Assembly (NCBI GenBank): GCA_014385265.1
Contig: JACRTJ010000018.1
Location: 1 to 64,000, forward strand
DNA from: Enterocloster hominis (ex Liu et al. 2021)
Lineage (GTDB): Bacteria; Bacillota; Clostridia; Lachnospirales; Lachnospiraceae
Length of the DNA stretch: 64,000 nt
Reading direction: 5' to 3'
Part shown: positions 47,944 to 57,661 of the stretch, piece by piece
Position numbering within the stretch: position 1 is the stretch's first letter
How the letters are laid out: the number at the start of each line of letters is the position of its first letter
The notes under the pieces: model-generated
Database searches by the model: none
Seen by the model: only the letters and a program-made list of their open reading frames with translations
Told to the model about the DNA's origin: nothing
Program-made: the position numbers and the translations under genes

Positions 47944-48576
47944 GTGGAAGAGAAGGAACTGGAAAAGAAAGCTCCAGGAGAGGCAGAAGCAGAAAATATT
48001 CCCGAAAACGGAGCGGGAGCTGAAAACACAGCGGAAAACGCGGCTGGGCCGGCAGGGGCCAGCGCAGACGGAGAAGCTGCTCCGGAAAATGGAAAAGAAG
48101 AAAAGAAAGAGAAAAAGGGGCTTTTTGGAAAGAAGAAGGACCCGAGAGATACCCAGATTGAGGAGCTGACGGACCAGTTAAAGCGGTCCATGGCAGAGTT
48201 TGACAATTACAGGAAGCGGACGGATAAAGAAAAGTCCGCTATGTATGAGATCGGAGCCAGGGATGTGATCGAGAAGATCCTTCCTGTGGTGGATAATTTT
48301 GAGCGAGGCCTTGCCACCGTTCCCGAGGATGCGAAGGAAACGCCCTTTGCCGAAGGAATGGAGAAAATATATAAGCAGCTTATGAAGACCCTGGACGACA
48401 TGGGCGTAAAGCCCATCGAGGCTGTGGGCAAGCCGTTTGATCCCAATTTCCATAATGCAGTGATGCATGTGGACGACGAATCCCTGGGAGAGAACGTGGT
48501 GGCATCGGAGCTGTTAAAGGGATATATGTACCGGGATACTGTGGTACGCCACAGCATGGTGCAGGTTGCCAACTAA
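47944..48576 (+). CDS. grpE: Nucleotide exchange factor GrpE
   Basis: About 210 residues: acidic, Ala/Glu-rich disordered N-terminus, a coiled coil (LTDQLKRSMAEFDNYRKRT), and the beta domain (VGKPFDPNFHNAVMHV; YMYRDTVVRHSMV). Drives ADP release from DnaK. GTG 47944 is chosen because AAAGGTG lies 9 nt before it; GTG 47932 in the same frame is possible but lacks a ribosome site. Confidence 0.93.
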   Translation: MEEKELEKKAPGEAEAENIPENGAGAENTAENAAGPAGASADGEAAPENGKEEKKEKKGLFGKKKDPRDTQIEELTDQLKRSMAEFDNYRKRTDKEKSAMYEIGARDVIEKILPVVDNFERGLATVPEDAKETPFAEGMEKIYKQLMKTLDDMGVKPIEAVGKPFDPNFHNAVMHVDDESLGENVVASELLKGYMYRDTVVRHSMVQVAN

Positions 48577-48603
48577 CTGGAAGTAATTTATCATTGTTTA
48601 TAA

Positions 48604-50490
<1,887 letters not shown>

Positions 50491-50525
50491 TAATAAAAGC
50501 TGCGAAGCGTATAAATCGAAGGTAT

Positions 50526-50557
50526 GGGGATTAGGCGGCATTCCGCCTAACCCCTTT
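50526..50557 (+). terminator. dnaK-dnaJ intergenic hairpin, possible attenuator
   Basis: GGGG-A-TTAGGCGG with CCGCCTAA-CCCC around a 4-nt loop, followed by only TTT. Likely lowers dnaJ expression relative to dnaK or protects the 3' end of a shorter mRNA, rather than fully terminating. Confidence 0.6.
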
Positions 50558-50591
50558 CCCACTATATAGAGTTTGAAAGGTAAGACTTGAA

Positions 50592-51731
50592 ATGGCAGAG
50601 AGCAAGAGAGATTATTATGAAGTCCTTGGCGTGCCGAAAGATGCAGATGATGCGGCGTTAAAGAAGGCATACAGAGTTCTGGCGAAGAAGTACCATCCCG
50701 ATGCCAATCCGGGAGATAAAGAGGCGGAGGCTAAGTTCAAGGAGGCTTCCGAGGCATACAGCGTGCTCAGCGATCCGGAAAAAAGAAGACAGTACGACCA
50801 GTTTGGCCATGCGGCCTTTGACGGAGGCGCCGGCGGGGCCGGAGGCTTTGGAGGCTTTGATTTCAGCGGCGCAGACATGGGCGATATTTTCGGCGATATT
50901 TTCGGCGATTTCTTCGGCGGCGGCAGGAGCAGGGGGCGCAGCAACGGGCCCATGCGCGGAGCGAATTTAAGGACCGGTGTCCGGATCACCTTCGAGGAGG
51001 CGGTATTTGGCTGTCAGAAGGAGATTGAATTAAACCTGAAGGATGAATGCCCCAAATGCCATGGAACGGGTGCAAAGCCGGGAACCTCTCCGGTGACCTG
51101 CCCCAAGTGTAATGGGAAAGGAAAGATCGTTTATACCCAGCAGTCCTTCTTTGGACAGGTACAGAACGTGCAGACATGTCCGGATTGTCAGGGATCCGGC
51201 AAGATCATAAAGGAGAAATGCCCGGACTGCTATGGCAGCGGATATATTTCCAGCAGAAAGAAGATCCAGGTGACGATCCCGGCAGGTATCGACAACGGAC
51301 AGAGCATCCGGATCGCCGGAAAGGGAGAGCCGGGGATCAACGGCGGTGACCGGGGAGACCTTCTGGTGGAGGTGACTGTATCCAAGCACCCGATCTTCAA
51401 ACGGCAGGAAACCACCATCTTCTCCACCGTGCCCATTTCCTTTGTAACAGCGGCACTGGGCGGCCCGATCCGTATCAAGACCGTGGACGGGGAAGTGGAG
51501 TATGAGGTAAAGCCTGGCACCCAGACCGATACCAAGGTACGGCTCAGAGGAAAGGGCGTTCCGTCCTTAAGGAATAAGAATATCCGTGGAGATCATTTTG
51601 TGACCCTGGTGATCACAGTGCCTGAAAAGCTCAATGAAGAGCAGAAGGAGGCCCTGCGGCGCTTCGACGACGCCATGAACGGCATTGCGCCGGAAGGCGG
51701 AAAGAAGAAGCGGGGACTTTTTGGAAAATAA
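50592..51731 (+). CDS. dnaJ: Chaperone DnaJ (Hsp40)
   Basis: 379 residues: J domain with HPD ([10 protein letters not shown]), Gly/Phe-rich region (about 75-115), four CxxCxGxG zinc repeats ([32 protein letters not shown]) and the C-terminal substrate domains. Stimulates DnaK ATPase. Last gene of the CIRCE operon, followed by a long compound hairpin. Confidence 0.97.
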   Translation: MAESKRDYYEVLGVPKDADDAALKKAYRVLAKKYHPDANPGDKEAEAKFKEASEAYSVLSDPEKRRQYDQFGHAAFDGGAGGAGGFGGFDFSGADMGDIFGDIFGDFFGGGRSRGRSNGPMRGANLRTGVRITFEEAVFGCQKEIELNLKDECPKCHGTGAKPGTSPVTCPKCNGKGKIVYTQQSFFGQVQNVQTCPDCQGSGKIIKEKCPDCYGSGYISSRKKIQVTIPAGIDNGQSIRIAGKGEPGINGGDRGDLLVEVTVSKHPIFKRQETTIFSTVPISFVTAALGGPIRIKTVDGEVEYEVKPGTQTDTKVRLRGKGVPSLRNKNIRGDHFVTLVITVPEKLNEEQKEALRRFDDAMNGIAPEGGKKKRGLFGK

Positions 51732-51744
51732 AACAGGATGATCC

Positions 51745-51825
51745 GGGAGCTGCTGCAAAAGAGCGGATTCTCGGCGTTCCCTTATGGGAGCGCCGTTCCG
51801 CTATTCTTTTGCAGCAGCTTTTTTA
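51745..51825. terminator. Compound bidirectional terminator after dnaJ
   Basis: Outer stem AGCTGCTGCAAAAGA (51748-51762) with TCTTTTGCAGCAGCT (51805-51819) then TTTTTT. Inner stems AGCGG/CCGCT and CGGCGTTCCC/GGGAGCGCCG nearly close the whole stretch. Same outer stem as at 20505. Confidence 0.82.
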
Positions 51826-52533
51826 TTCGCTTCCCGCAGTGTTTTTCAAAAAAAGTTCTTTTATATAGAGCATATCCTGGAATAATGGAATAAATAGATT
51901 TTCATGCCCTCTGCTGCAATTGAGATTTGTGACCTGTGGATGGCAGAAGCTGATGACAGGGATCTGTTTTTTATTGATCTCAGTAAAATAATACTGCCAG
52001 TCCCGGTCAAAGGTCCTGGACTGGAAGGATGCCCATTCCGTTGAAACCGGCAATACATGATCTTTAAGCAGGGCAGCATTTCCCTTGATCCCGGAACTGG
52101 CCAGACCACAGCAGATGATCATGCCTGGATCACACAAACAGATCTCTTCCAGGATCTTTCCATGCTGCATCTGCACCGCATCCAGAAGCTGGCTTCCAGA
52201 GGCGCGGCTGCCGCCGCCCTCCTTCTTCAGATTCATAACAGCAACGCGCCTTAGCTGTGCCGCGCGGCTGGGGGAGGACATATCCCACGGATACTCCCCG
52301 TCACCGTCCAGCAGGGCTTTTGTCCATCTGCCGATGTTGTTCCATGTTCTCCATCCGCTTCCATCTCTGCGGAGATCCGCACACAGGTCCCGCTCGTGCC
52401 GGCAGTTCATATCGCGGAGAATAAATAAAATGTGCGGCCTGTCATAGTGAGCGGGATCAACAATCCCGTCCCGGATAAAAGCGTTAAACGAATATTCGGA
52501 TTTCCATTTTGTAAACAGCTCATCAAAGTTCAT
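51823..52533 (-). CDS. Uncharacterised protein, possible uracil-DNA-glycosylase-like fold
   Basis: 236 residues, family not firmly recognised. No signal peptide or membrane segment. Segments ILFILRDMNCR, AVMNLKKEGGGS, IICCGLASSG and a late SFCHPQV follow the spacing seen in UDG-superfamily folds (active-site strand, then a C-terminal His-Pro), but the identification is weak. Two Cys/His-bearing areas could also bind metal. Start at 52533 has AGGGAGG 8 nt upstream; eight further codons upstream are unneeded. Monocistronic, facing dnaJ, with its stop at the dnaJ terminator. Confidence 0.6.
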   Translation of the reverse strand: MNFDELFTKWKSEYSFNAFIRDGIVDPAHYDRPHILFILRDMNCRHERDLCADLRRDGSGWRTWNNIGRWTKALLDGDGEYPWDMSSPSRAAQLRRVAVMNLKKEGGGSRASGSQLLDAVQMQHGKILEEICLCDPGMIICCGLASSGIKGNAALLKDHVLPVSTEWASFQSRTFDRDWQYYFTEINKKQIPVISFCHPQVTNLNCSRGHENLFIPLFQDMLYIKELFLKNTAGSE

Positions 52534-52623
52534 GGAAAGGCCTCCCTGCTTTTGCAAAAGTCTTCCGGCTCCTGGCCGGATCTATATGGCGTTTGGTACA
52601 GAGCATATCCAGGCCTCCGCGGC

Positions 52624-52733
52624 TAATGTCATAGGAAAGTGCATTCTATGACATAAAAAACGCTCCGCGGGGATCGCTATACAGCGGAAGGAAATTTGTC
52701 CGCAGAAGCGGCCCGCCGCAGGCGGAGAAGCCC
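52624..52733 (+). repeat. Structured intergenic repeat, copy R1
   Basis: First hairpin ATGTCATAG/CTATGACAT (52626-52634 with 52646-52654), then TCCGC/GCGGA, then a 30-base core from AGAAGCGGCCCGCCGCAGGC to GAAGCCC identical to copy R3. Unlike R2 and R3 it lacks a clear final terminator-like hairpin. It lies between two divergent genes. Confidence 0.75.
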
Positions 52734-52773
52734 TGTCCGATCATTATAAACGGGAACAGGCAGAAGTGTAAGC

Positions 52774-52965
52774 CCCTTTTTGGGCATAGACAGGGACTTT
52801 TTTCTGCTATGCCCAAAATTCCGGAGATTTTTGGGTGTATACAGAGAAAAAAGAGAAATATGCCCAATCCATAGGAGAAATCCAGTGAAATCCGGTGAAA
52901 ATCCCAGGATTTCCGTGAGATTTTTGGGCACTGTGGGAAAAAACGTACATTTTTGCCCAATATTT
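52774..52965 (+). repeat. Three tandem TTGGG.../...CCCAA hairpins
   Basis: Hairpin 1: TTTTGGGCATAG/CTATGCCCAAAA (52778-52789, 52807-52818). Hairpin 2: TTGGGTGTAT/ATATGCCCAA (52831-52840, 52858-52867), ten pairs with two G-U wobbles. Hairpin 3: TTGGGCA/TGCCCAA (52924-52930, 52954-52960). The last two are each introduced by GAGATTTTTGGG, so they look like copies of one unit. Overlapping minus-strand frames appear to be by-products. Nothing else is seen in 52966-53127. Confidence 0.65.
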
Positions 52966-53127
52966 TCAAAAATAGGGGAGGGGGGAATATGGGACCGGAA
53001 GGATCCCGGTTTTCGCAGACGGCGGTGATCTGAAAGGAAACATGGGGCGGGAGCCTGGAACGGGCGCGGGAGGCGCAGGGCAGCTGGATATCTGCGGCAA
53101 ACATAATACTAAATAATCAAATATACA

Positions 53128-53156
53128 TTGACAGACGAGGTATTATATTGCATAAT
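53128..53156 (+). promoter_or_regulatory. Predicted promoter of the padR operon
   Basis: -35 TTGACA (53128-53133), 17-bp spacer, -10 CATAAT (53151-53156), 26 bp before the GTG start. PadR proteins often repress their own promoter; no clear palindrome was pinned down. Confidence 0.7.
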
Positions 53157-53181
53157 GAAATTAAGGAAAGGTGGTGGGAGC

Positions 53182-53526
53182 GTGTCGATCACATCGGATA
53201 TTTTACGGGGACACACAGAAACGATCATCCTGTCCCTGCTGCTGAAGCAGGACAGCTATGGCTACAAGATCAACAAGGAGATCCTGGCCCGGACGGACCG
53301 GAGGTACGAGCTGAAAGAAGCGACCCTGTATTCAGCGTTTAAACGGCTGGAGCAGGCGGGCTGTATCCGGACGTATTGGGGAGACGAGACCACTGGAGCC
53401 AGGCGAAGATATTACTCGATCACAGAAAAAGGGAGAGAAACCTACGCTTCCAACCGGAGGGACTGGGAGGAGGCAAAGGAGCTGATCGACCGGCTGCTGG
53501 ACGATGACGGGGAGGGCACAGCATGA
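53182..53526 (+). CDS. PadR-family transcriptional regulator
   Basis: 114-residue winged-helix regulator: RGHTETIILSLLLKQDSYGYKINKEI, ELKEATLYSAFKRLEQAG and the wing GARRRYYSITEKGRE are typical of PadR. Dimerising C-terminal helix present, small (PadR-s2) subfamily. GTG start at 53182 with GGTGGTGGGAG before it. It overlaps the next gene by 4 nt; PadR with a HAAS/DUF1700 membrane protein is a recurrent Firmicutes pair, where PadR controls the partner. Confidence 0.9.
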   Translation: MSITSDILRGHTETIILSLLLKQDSYGYKINKEILARTDRRYELKEATLYSAFKRLEQAGCIRTYWGDETTGARRRYYSITEKGRETYASNRRDWEEAKELIDRLLDDDGEGTA

Positions 53527-54929
53527 AAGAAAAACTGAGAAAATATGTGGAAGATATGGTAAGGGATATCCCGAAAACCAGAAATGTGGTGGATTTAAAG
53601 GAAGAGATCATTGGAAATATGGAGGAAAGGTACGATGATCTGCGGGCAGAGGGGTACGGGGAGCAGGACGCCTTCGACTGTACCATCAATGCCATGGGCG
53701 ACATCCGCTCGCTTTTTGAAGAGGAAAACAAGGAAAACGGCGGCGGAAAGGGAGAGCCTGTAATGGCGGGAGAAAGACCAGAAAAGAAAAAAGACCATAC
53801 GGTGAAGATCCTGGTTCTGGGAGCTGCCCTTGGAGTCCTGCTGTTTCTTCTGGGCGCCGGTATGGTGGCAGCCAGGGTGGACAGGGGCCATAAAGGAGGA
53901 GAAGAGACCCTTGAGGCATCGGGACGTCTGGATGGGGAAAATCATTTTGAAGACCGGAAGGAGACGGGAGAGACTGGCCCTGGCATGGAGGAACCGGGGA
54001 TAGGAGAGGCTGGCCCCGGTGTAGGACAGCCAGAAATAGGAGAGAGCGGTCCTGGAACAGAAAAGCCGGGTACGGAGGAGACTGGTTCTGGCGCAGGAGC
54101 TGACCCTGGAGATACTCCCGATGGATGGAGATGGACAAAGCTCGGCGATGGCGGGATCCTTAAACGTCAGATCCCTATGGACGAGGCAGAGGACATCCAG
54201 ATCTCCTATATACTGACCGATCTGAACGTGGAGGTGACAGATTCCGAGGAGATCCTTCTGGAGGAGGAGTACGTGGTCCCGTGGGAAGAGATCCATCAGA
54301 CCAGGGTGTCTTCTGGCGGAGGCCGGGTGGAGATCGTCAACGATGATCCGGATGGATCAAAGGGAACGATCGTCTTAGGACTGACAGGACTGAGGTTTGA
54401 AGACGAGGAAAAGAAAAGGCTCCCGGTTTCCGCCAGGATCCAGATCCCAGAGGATTTCCGGGGAGAGCTGGAGATCAATACGGTATCGGGAAACATACGG
54501 ATTCCGAGATTTGAGGGAGAGAGCCTGGAGGTCGCCACAGTATCCGGCGATCTGGATGGAGGAACGATCAGAGGAGCAGTGGAGGGAGAGAGTGTATCCG
54601 GGGATCTGAGCATTGAGAAGGCAGCGGCGGGCGCAGAGCTTTCCACCGTATCCGGGAAGATGACGATCGGAGAGGCCCAGGGAGATATTTCCATGGAAAG
54701 CGTGTCTGGAGAGATCCTTGTGGAAAAAGCAGAGGATCCCCGGTTTAAGTTCGAGGCCCAGTGGGTCAGCGGCGGTCTGGAGACAGATTTTGACGGGCAG
54801 CTGGAATGGGAGAAAATGGGTGCCAGGGGGATCGTGGACAGAGGAAACGGCAGGGAAAGCGGAAAGAACCTTCCCAGGATCCAGTTCACCACCACATCGG
54901 GAGATATGGAATGTTATACAGGAAAATAG
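53523..54929 (+). CDS. HAAS/DUF1700-like and DUF4097 membrane protein
   Basis: 468 residues. N-terminal helical HAAS domain (about 1-65, EEIIGNMEERYDDLRAEGYG), one membrane segment (about 97-117), a repetitive Glu/Gly/Thr/Pro linker with imperfect PGxEExG-type repeats (about 130-200), and a C-terminal beta-helix of DUF4097 type with repeated VSGD/VSGN turns (about 300-460). Probably a PadR-controlled envelope-stress sensor; the true function is unknown. ATGA overlap with padR, and a terminator follows. Confidence 0.82.
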   Translation: MKEKLRKYVEDMVRDIPKTRNVVDLKEEIIGNMEERYDDLRAEGYGEQDAFDCTINAMGDIRSLFEEENKENGGGKGEPVMAGERPEKKKDHTVKILVLGAALGVLLFLLGAGMVAARVDRGHKGGEETLEASGRLDGENHFEDRKETGETGPGMEEPGIGEAGPGVGQPEIGESGPGTEKPGTEETGSGAGADPGDTPDGWRWTKLGDGGILKRQIPMDEAEDIQISYILTDLNVEVTDSEEILLEEEYVVPWEEIHQTRVSSGGGRVEIVNDDPDGSKGTIVLGLTGLRFEDEEKKRLPVSARIQIPEDFRGELEINTVSGNIRIPRFEGESLEVATVSGDLDGGTIRGAVEGESVSGDLSIEKAAAGAELSTVSGKMTIGEAQGDISMESVSGEILVEKAEDPRFKFEAQWVSGGLETDFDGQLEWEKMGARGIVDRGNGRESGKNLPRIQFTTTSGDMECYTGK

Positions 54930-54947
54930 AAGGATGAAAAATAGCCA

Positions 54948-55003
54948 GGGAGCTGCAAACGGGGGATCTGCGGATCGCTTCCTCCGTTTTGCAGCTCCTT
55001 TTT
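54948..55003. terminator. Terminator after the DUF4097 gene, GGAGCTGC stem
   Basis: GGAGCTGCAAACGG (left) pairs with CCGTTTTGCAGCTCC (right, one bulge) followed by TTTTT. A relative of the stems at 20505 and 51745; it can also serve the convergent gene. Confidence 0.78.
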
Positions 55004-55014
55004 AATGGAAAAAA

Positions 55015-55497
55015 TTATTCTTCAGCTTCCAGCAGATCATCGATCTGCTTCCAGATGGCGTTGATCTCTTTGAGAGAATCCAGGCGGTCCTGCTTCTGTT
55101 CCATGGCTTCGCCCATGGCCTTTAAGGCTGCGTCAAAATCTTTTTCCTTTACAGCGGCCCTGGCCTGGGTCCGCAGGGATTTTATGGAGAGACTATCCAT
55201 GGAAGAACGGACCTCACGGATCCTGGTCTTCAGTTCCCGGGCTTTTTTCCAGGTATCTTTGGAAATGATCAGCTCCCCGGTCTCCTTACGGATCTGCCGG
55301 ATCTCGCTGAAACGGGCCGACAGGGCCTTATTTTCGGTGCGGACAGCGTCCATCTCCTCCTCCAGGGCCTTTAATTCCTCCCGGATGGGAGTTACGGCCT
55401 CTTTATATTCCGCCCTTGTTTCTGCCGCAAAGGCCGGGAAGGACAGAAGGCATCCCATAACAACGGTTGTGACCGCCAGCTTCATACATTTTTTCAT
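55015..55497 (-). CDS. Secreted coiled-coil protein of unknown function
   Basis: 160 residues: signal peptide with cleavage near AFAAE (about 25), then almost continuous helix rich in Glu, Lys, Arg and Ala with heptad-like spacing. No catalytic motif and no lipobox. Family not recognised; similar small secreted coiled-coil proteins occur in Clostridia. Monocistronic, facing the DUF4097 gene. Confidence 0.7.
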   Translation of the reverse strand: MKKCMKLAVTTVVMGCLLSFPAFAAETRAEYKEAVTPIREELKALEEEMDAVRTENKALSARFSEIRQIRKETGELIISKDTWKKARELKTRIREVRSSMDSLSIKSLRTQARAAVKEKDFDAALKAMGEAMEQKQDRLDSLKEINAIWKQIDDLLEAEE

Positions 55498-55536
55498 TGT
55501 GCATCATATCCTTTCTTTTCAGTGTGGGACCGGAGC

Positions 55537-55663
55537 TTTTATTCTATAGGAAAGCACATCCCGTAACAAAAAAATGTTTTGCAGGGACCGCCACGCGGCG
55601 GAAGAGAAGTTTAATGCAGAAACGGCCCGCCGCAGACGGAAAAGCCCACAGGCGGGCTTCTTT
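55537..55663 (+). repeat. Structured intergenic repeat, copy R2 (diverged)
   Basis: First hairpin decayed (CTATAGGA then TCCCGTAAC), middle part CGCCACGCGGCGGAAGAGAA, core CGGCCCGCCGCAGACGGAAA, final hairpin AAGCCC...GGGCTT with TTTCCC after it. It differs from R1/R3 at scattered sites. Placed between divergent genes; 55664-55821 holds nothing else recognised. Confidence 0.65.
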
Positions 55664-55821
55664 CCCGCAGGACTGCTCCGGATAGGAATATATTACCAGG
55701 TCCATCTGCAATAGAAAAGGTGCAGGCTGCGGCAGTCCTGCGGCAGAAATGGGGCAAAATCATAAATGGAAGGAACCGGGGCTTCTGGAAAAGAAAAAGC
55801 GGATTGTATGCGATTAAAAAC

Positions 55822-55850
55822 TTGAAGTTACAGCTGGGATATGTTATCTT
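55822..55850 (+). promoter_or_regulatory. Predicted promoter of the hydrogenase gene
   Basis: -35 TTGAAG (55822-55827), 17-bp spacer, -10 TATCTT (55845-55850); about 40-nt leader with AGGAGGAATAATTCG before ATG. Confidence 0.5.
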
Positions 55851-55898
55851 TTTCACAAAACAGAGACGACTGCAAAAAATCACAGGAGGAATAATTCG

Positions 55899-57422
55899 AT
55901 GAGAGGTGTTGAGACCAGGATCCAGGAGATCCGCCACAGGATCTTCCGCGAGGCGGCCCGTATGGCCTACCATACCGAGTGGCCCATTGACAAAAGGATC
56001 GAGGAGCTTCCATATAAGATCATCCCCGGGGAGGTTGGAAACTTCCGCAATGACGTGTTTTTAGAAAGAGCCATCGTAGGAGAACGGCTGCGCCTGGCCA
56101 TGGGACTTCCCTACCGCGGGGCGGGAGACCCGGCCCCTGTATCCGATGGGATCGAGGCGGCAGACCGGCCGGAAACGTATTATACGCCGCCGCTGATCAA
56201 TGTGATCAAATTTGCCTGCAATGCGTGTGCAGAAAAAAGGGTCATGGTGACCGACGGCTGCCAGGGCTGTCTGGCACACCCCTGTGTGGAGGTCTGCCCC
56301 AAGGATGCGGTGAGCCTGGACCGGACCAACGGGAAATCTAAGATCGATCCGGAGAAGTGCATTAAATGCGGCCAGTGCGCAAAGGTGTGCTCCTACAACG
56401 CCATCATTATCCAGGAGCGTCCCTGTGCGGCGGCCTGCGGTATGGACGCCATCCACTCAGACGAGAACGGAAAAGCAGATATCGACTATGACAAATGCGT
56501 TTCCTGCGGCATGTGCCTGGTGAATTGTCCCTTTGGAGCCATTGCGGACAAGTCCCAGATCTTCCAGGTGATCCGCGCCATCCAGACAGGAGAGCGGGTA
56601 TACGCCGCTGTGGCTCCTGCCTTTGTGGGACAGTTCGGCCCCAAGGTGACACCCGGAAAGCTGCGGGCGGCCATGAAGCAGCTGGGCTTTGCCGATGTAT
56701 TTGAGGTTGCCATCGGGGCAGACCTCTGCGCGGTCCAGGAGGCCGAGGACTTTATAAAAGAGGTGCCGGAGCATATCCCCTTTATGGCAACCTCCTGCTG
56801 CCCGGCCTGGTCTGTGATGGCAAAGAAGCTGTTCCCGGAATACGCAGACTGCGTTTCCATGGCCTTAACGCCCATGACCCTGACTGCCAGACTCATTAAA
56901 AAGCAGCATGAGAAGGCAAAGGTGGTATTCATCGGACCGTGTGCGGCCAAAAAGCTGGAGGCCATGCGCCGCAGCGTCCGCAGCGAGGTGGATTTCGTGC
57001 TGACCTTTGAGGAGATGGCAGGGATCTTTGACGCCCGCCATGTGGATATTGAGAACATGGAGGAGGATCCCGACGGCGTCAACGACGCTTCCGCAGACGG
57101 CCGCAATTTTGCCGTGGCCGGAGGCGTGGCAAAATCGGTGGTCAATGTGATCAAGGAACGGTATCCCGATAAGGAGATCAAGGTAGCCAACGCTGAGGGC
57201 CTTAAGGAATGCAGAAAGCTCCTGACCATGGCCAAGGCTGGAAAATATAACGGTTATCTTCTGGAGGGAATGGCCTGTCCCGGCGGCTGCGTGGCCGGGG
57301 CCGGGACCATGCAGCCCATTAAAAAATCCCAGGCTGCCGTGGGGCTTTACGCCTCCAAGGCGGGCCACAAGACCTCCGACGGAACGGAATATGTGAAGGA
57401 ACTGGAGAAGCTGGTGGAATAG
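55899..57422 (+). CDS. Monomeric [FeFe] hydrogenase, group-B-like
   Basis: 507 residues. The N-terminal half holds four-cysteine cluster motifs (CNACAEKRVMVTDGCQGC, then CVEVCPKDAV; CIKCGQCAKVCSYNAI; CVSCGMCLVNCPFGAI). The H-cluster domain has L1 TSCCPAW (about 298), L2 GPCAAKK (about 347) and L3 EGMACPGGCVAGAG (about 452). L2 starts with Gly rather than Met, and L3 ends GAG rather than GGG, a pattern of the group B enzymes common in gut Clostridia. It should couple ferredoxin to H2 evolution in the cytoplasm; maturases HydEFG are not nearby. Group placement is by motif only. Confidence 0.88.
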   Translation: MRGVETRIQEIRHRIFREAARMAYHTEWPIDKRIEELPYKIIPGEVGNFRNDVFLERAIVGERLRLAMGLPYRGAGDPAPVSDGIEAADRPETYYTPPLINVIKFACNACAEKRVMVTDGCQGCLAHPCVEVCPKDAVSLDRTNGKSKIDPEKCIKCGQCAKVCSYNAIIIQERPCAAACGMDAIHSDENGKADIDYDKCVSCGMCLVNCPFGAIADKSQIFQVIRAIQTGERVYAAVAPAFVGQFGPKVTPGKLRAAMKQLGFADVFEVAIGADLCAVQEAEDFIKEVPEHIPFMATSCCPAWSVMAKKLFPEYADCVSMALTPMTLTARLIKKQHEKAKVVFIGPCAAKKLEAMRRSVRSEVDFVLTFEEMAGIFDARHVDIENMEEDPDGVNDASADGRNFAVAGGVAKSVVNVIKERYPDKEIKVANAEGLKECRKLLTMAKAGKYNGYLLEGMACPGGCVAGAGTMQPIKKSQAAVGLYASKAGHKTSDGTEYVKELEKLVE

Positions 57423-57440
57423 ATCCCTGTAAAAACAAAA

Positions 57441-57484
57441 AACGCTTAAGCAGAGAAATGGTATCTGCTTAAGCGTTTTTTTTA
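57441..57484 (+). terminator. Terminator after the hydrogenase gene
   Basis: Perfect 14-bp stem AACGCTTAAGCAGA/TCTGCTTAAGCGTT with a 9-nt loop and an eight-T run (57476-57483). The T-run merges into repeat copy R3. Confidence 0.93.
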
Positions 57485-57606
57485 TGTCATAGGAAAGTGC
57501 GTCCTATGACATAAAAACGCTCCGCGGGGATCGCCATGCGGCGGAAGGGAATTATGCCGCAGAAGCGGCCCGCCGCAGGCGGAGAAGCCCGCAATCGGGC
57601 TTCTTT
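57480..57606 (+). repeat. Structured intergenic repeat, copy R3 (best preserved)
   Basis: Hairpin 1: perfect 15-bp TTTTATGTCATAGGA/TCCTATGACATAAAA with a 7-nt loop. Then CTCCGCGGGGATCGCC, GCGGCGGAAGG, the core identical to R1, and a final terminator-like GAAGCCCG-CAAT-CGGGCTTCTTT. Between convergent genes; 57607-57661 holds nothing else. Confidence 0.8.
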
Positions 57607-57661
57607 ATGGGCTGGTCCCGAAAATGCGGATCAGGGAGGACATGGTTTTCAGCACGTTCTT

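Noticed and set aside
52646-53104. 152-codon minus-strand frame with repeated Pro-Lys motifs
   Set aside because: Its sequence comes from translating R1 and the tandem hairpins; repetition follows the DNA structure, not a protein.
52624-57606. CRISPR array as explanation of the repeats
   Set aside because: Copies are 2-3 kb apart, longer than CRISPR repeats, and contain no spacers; no cas genes.
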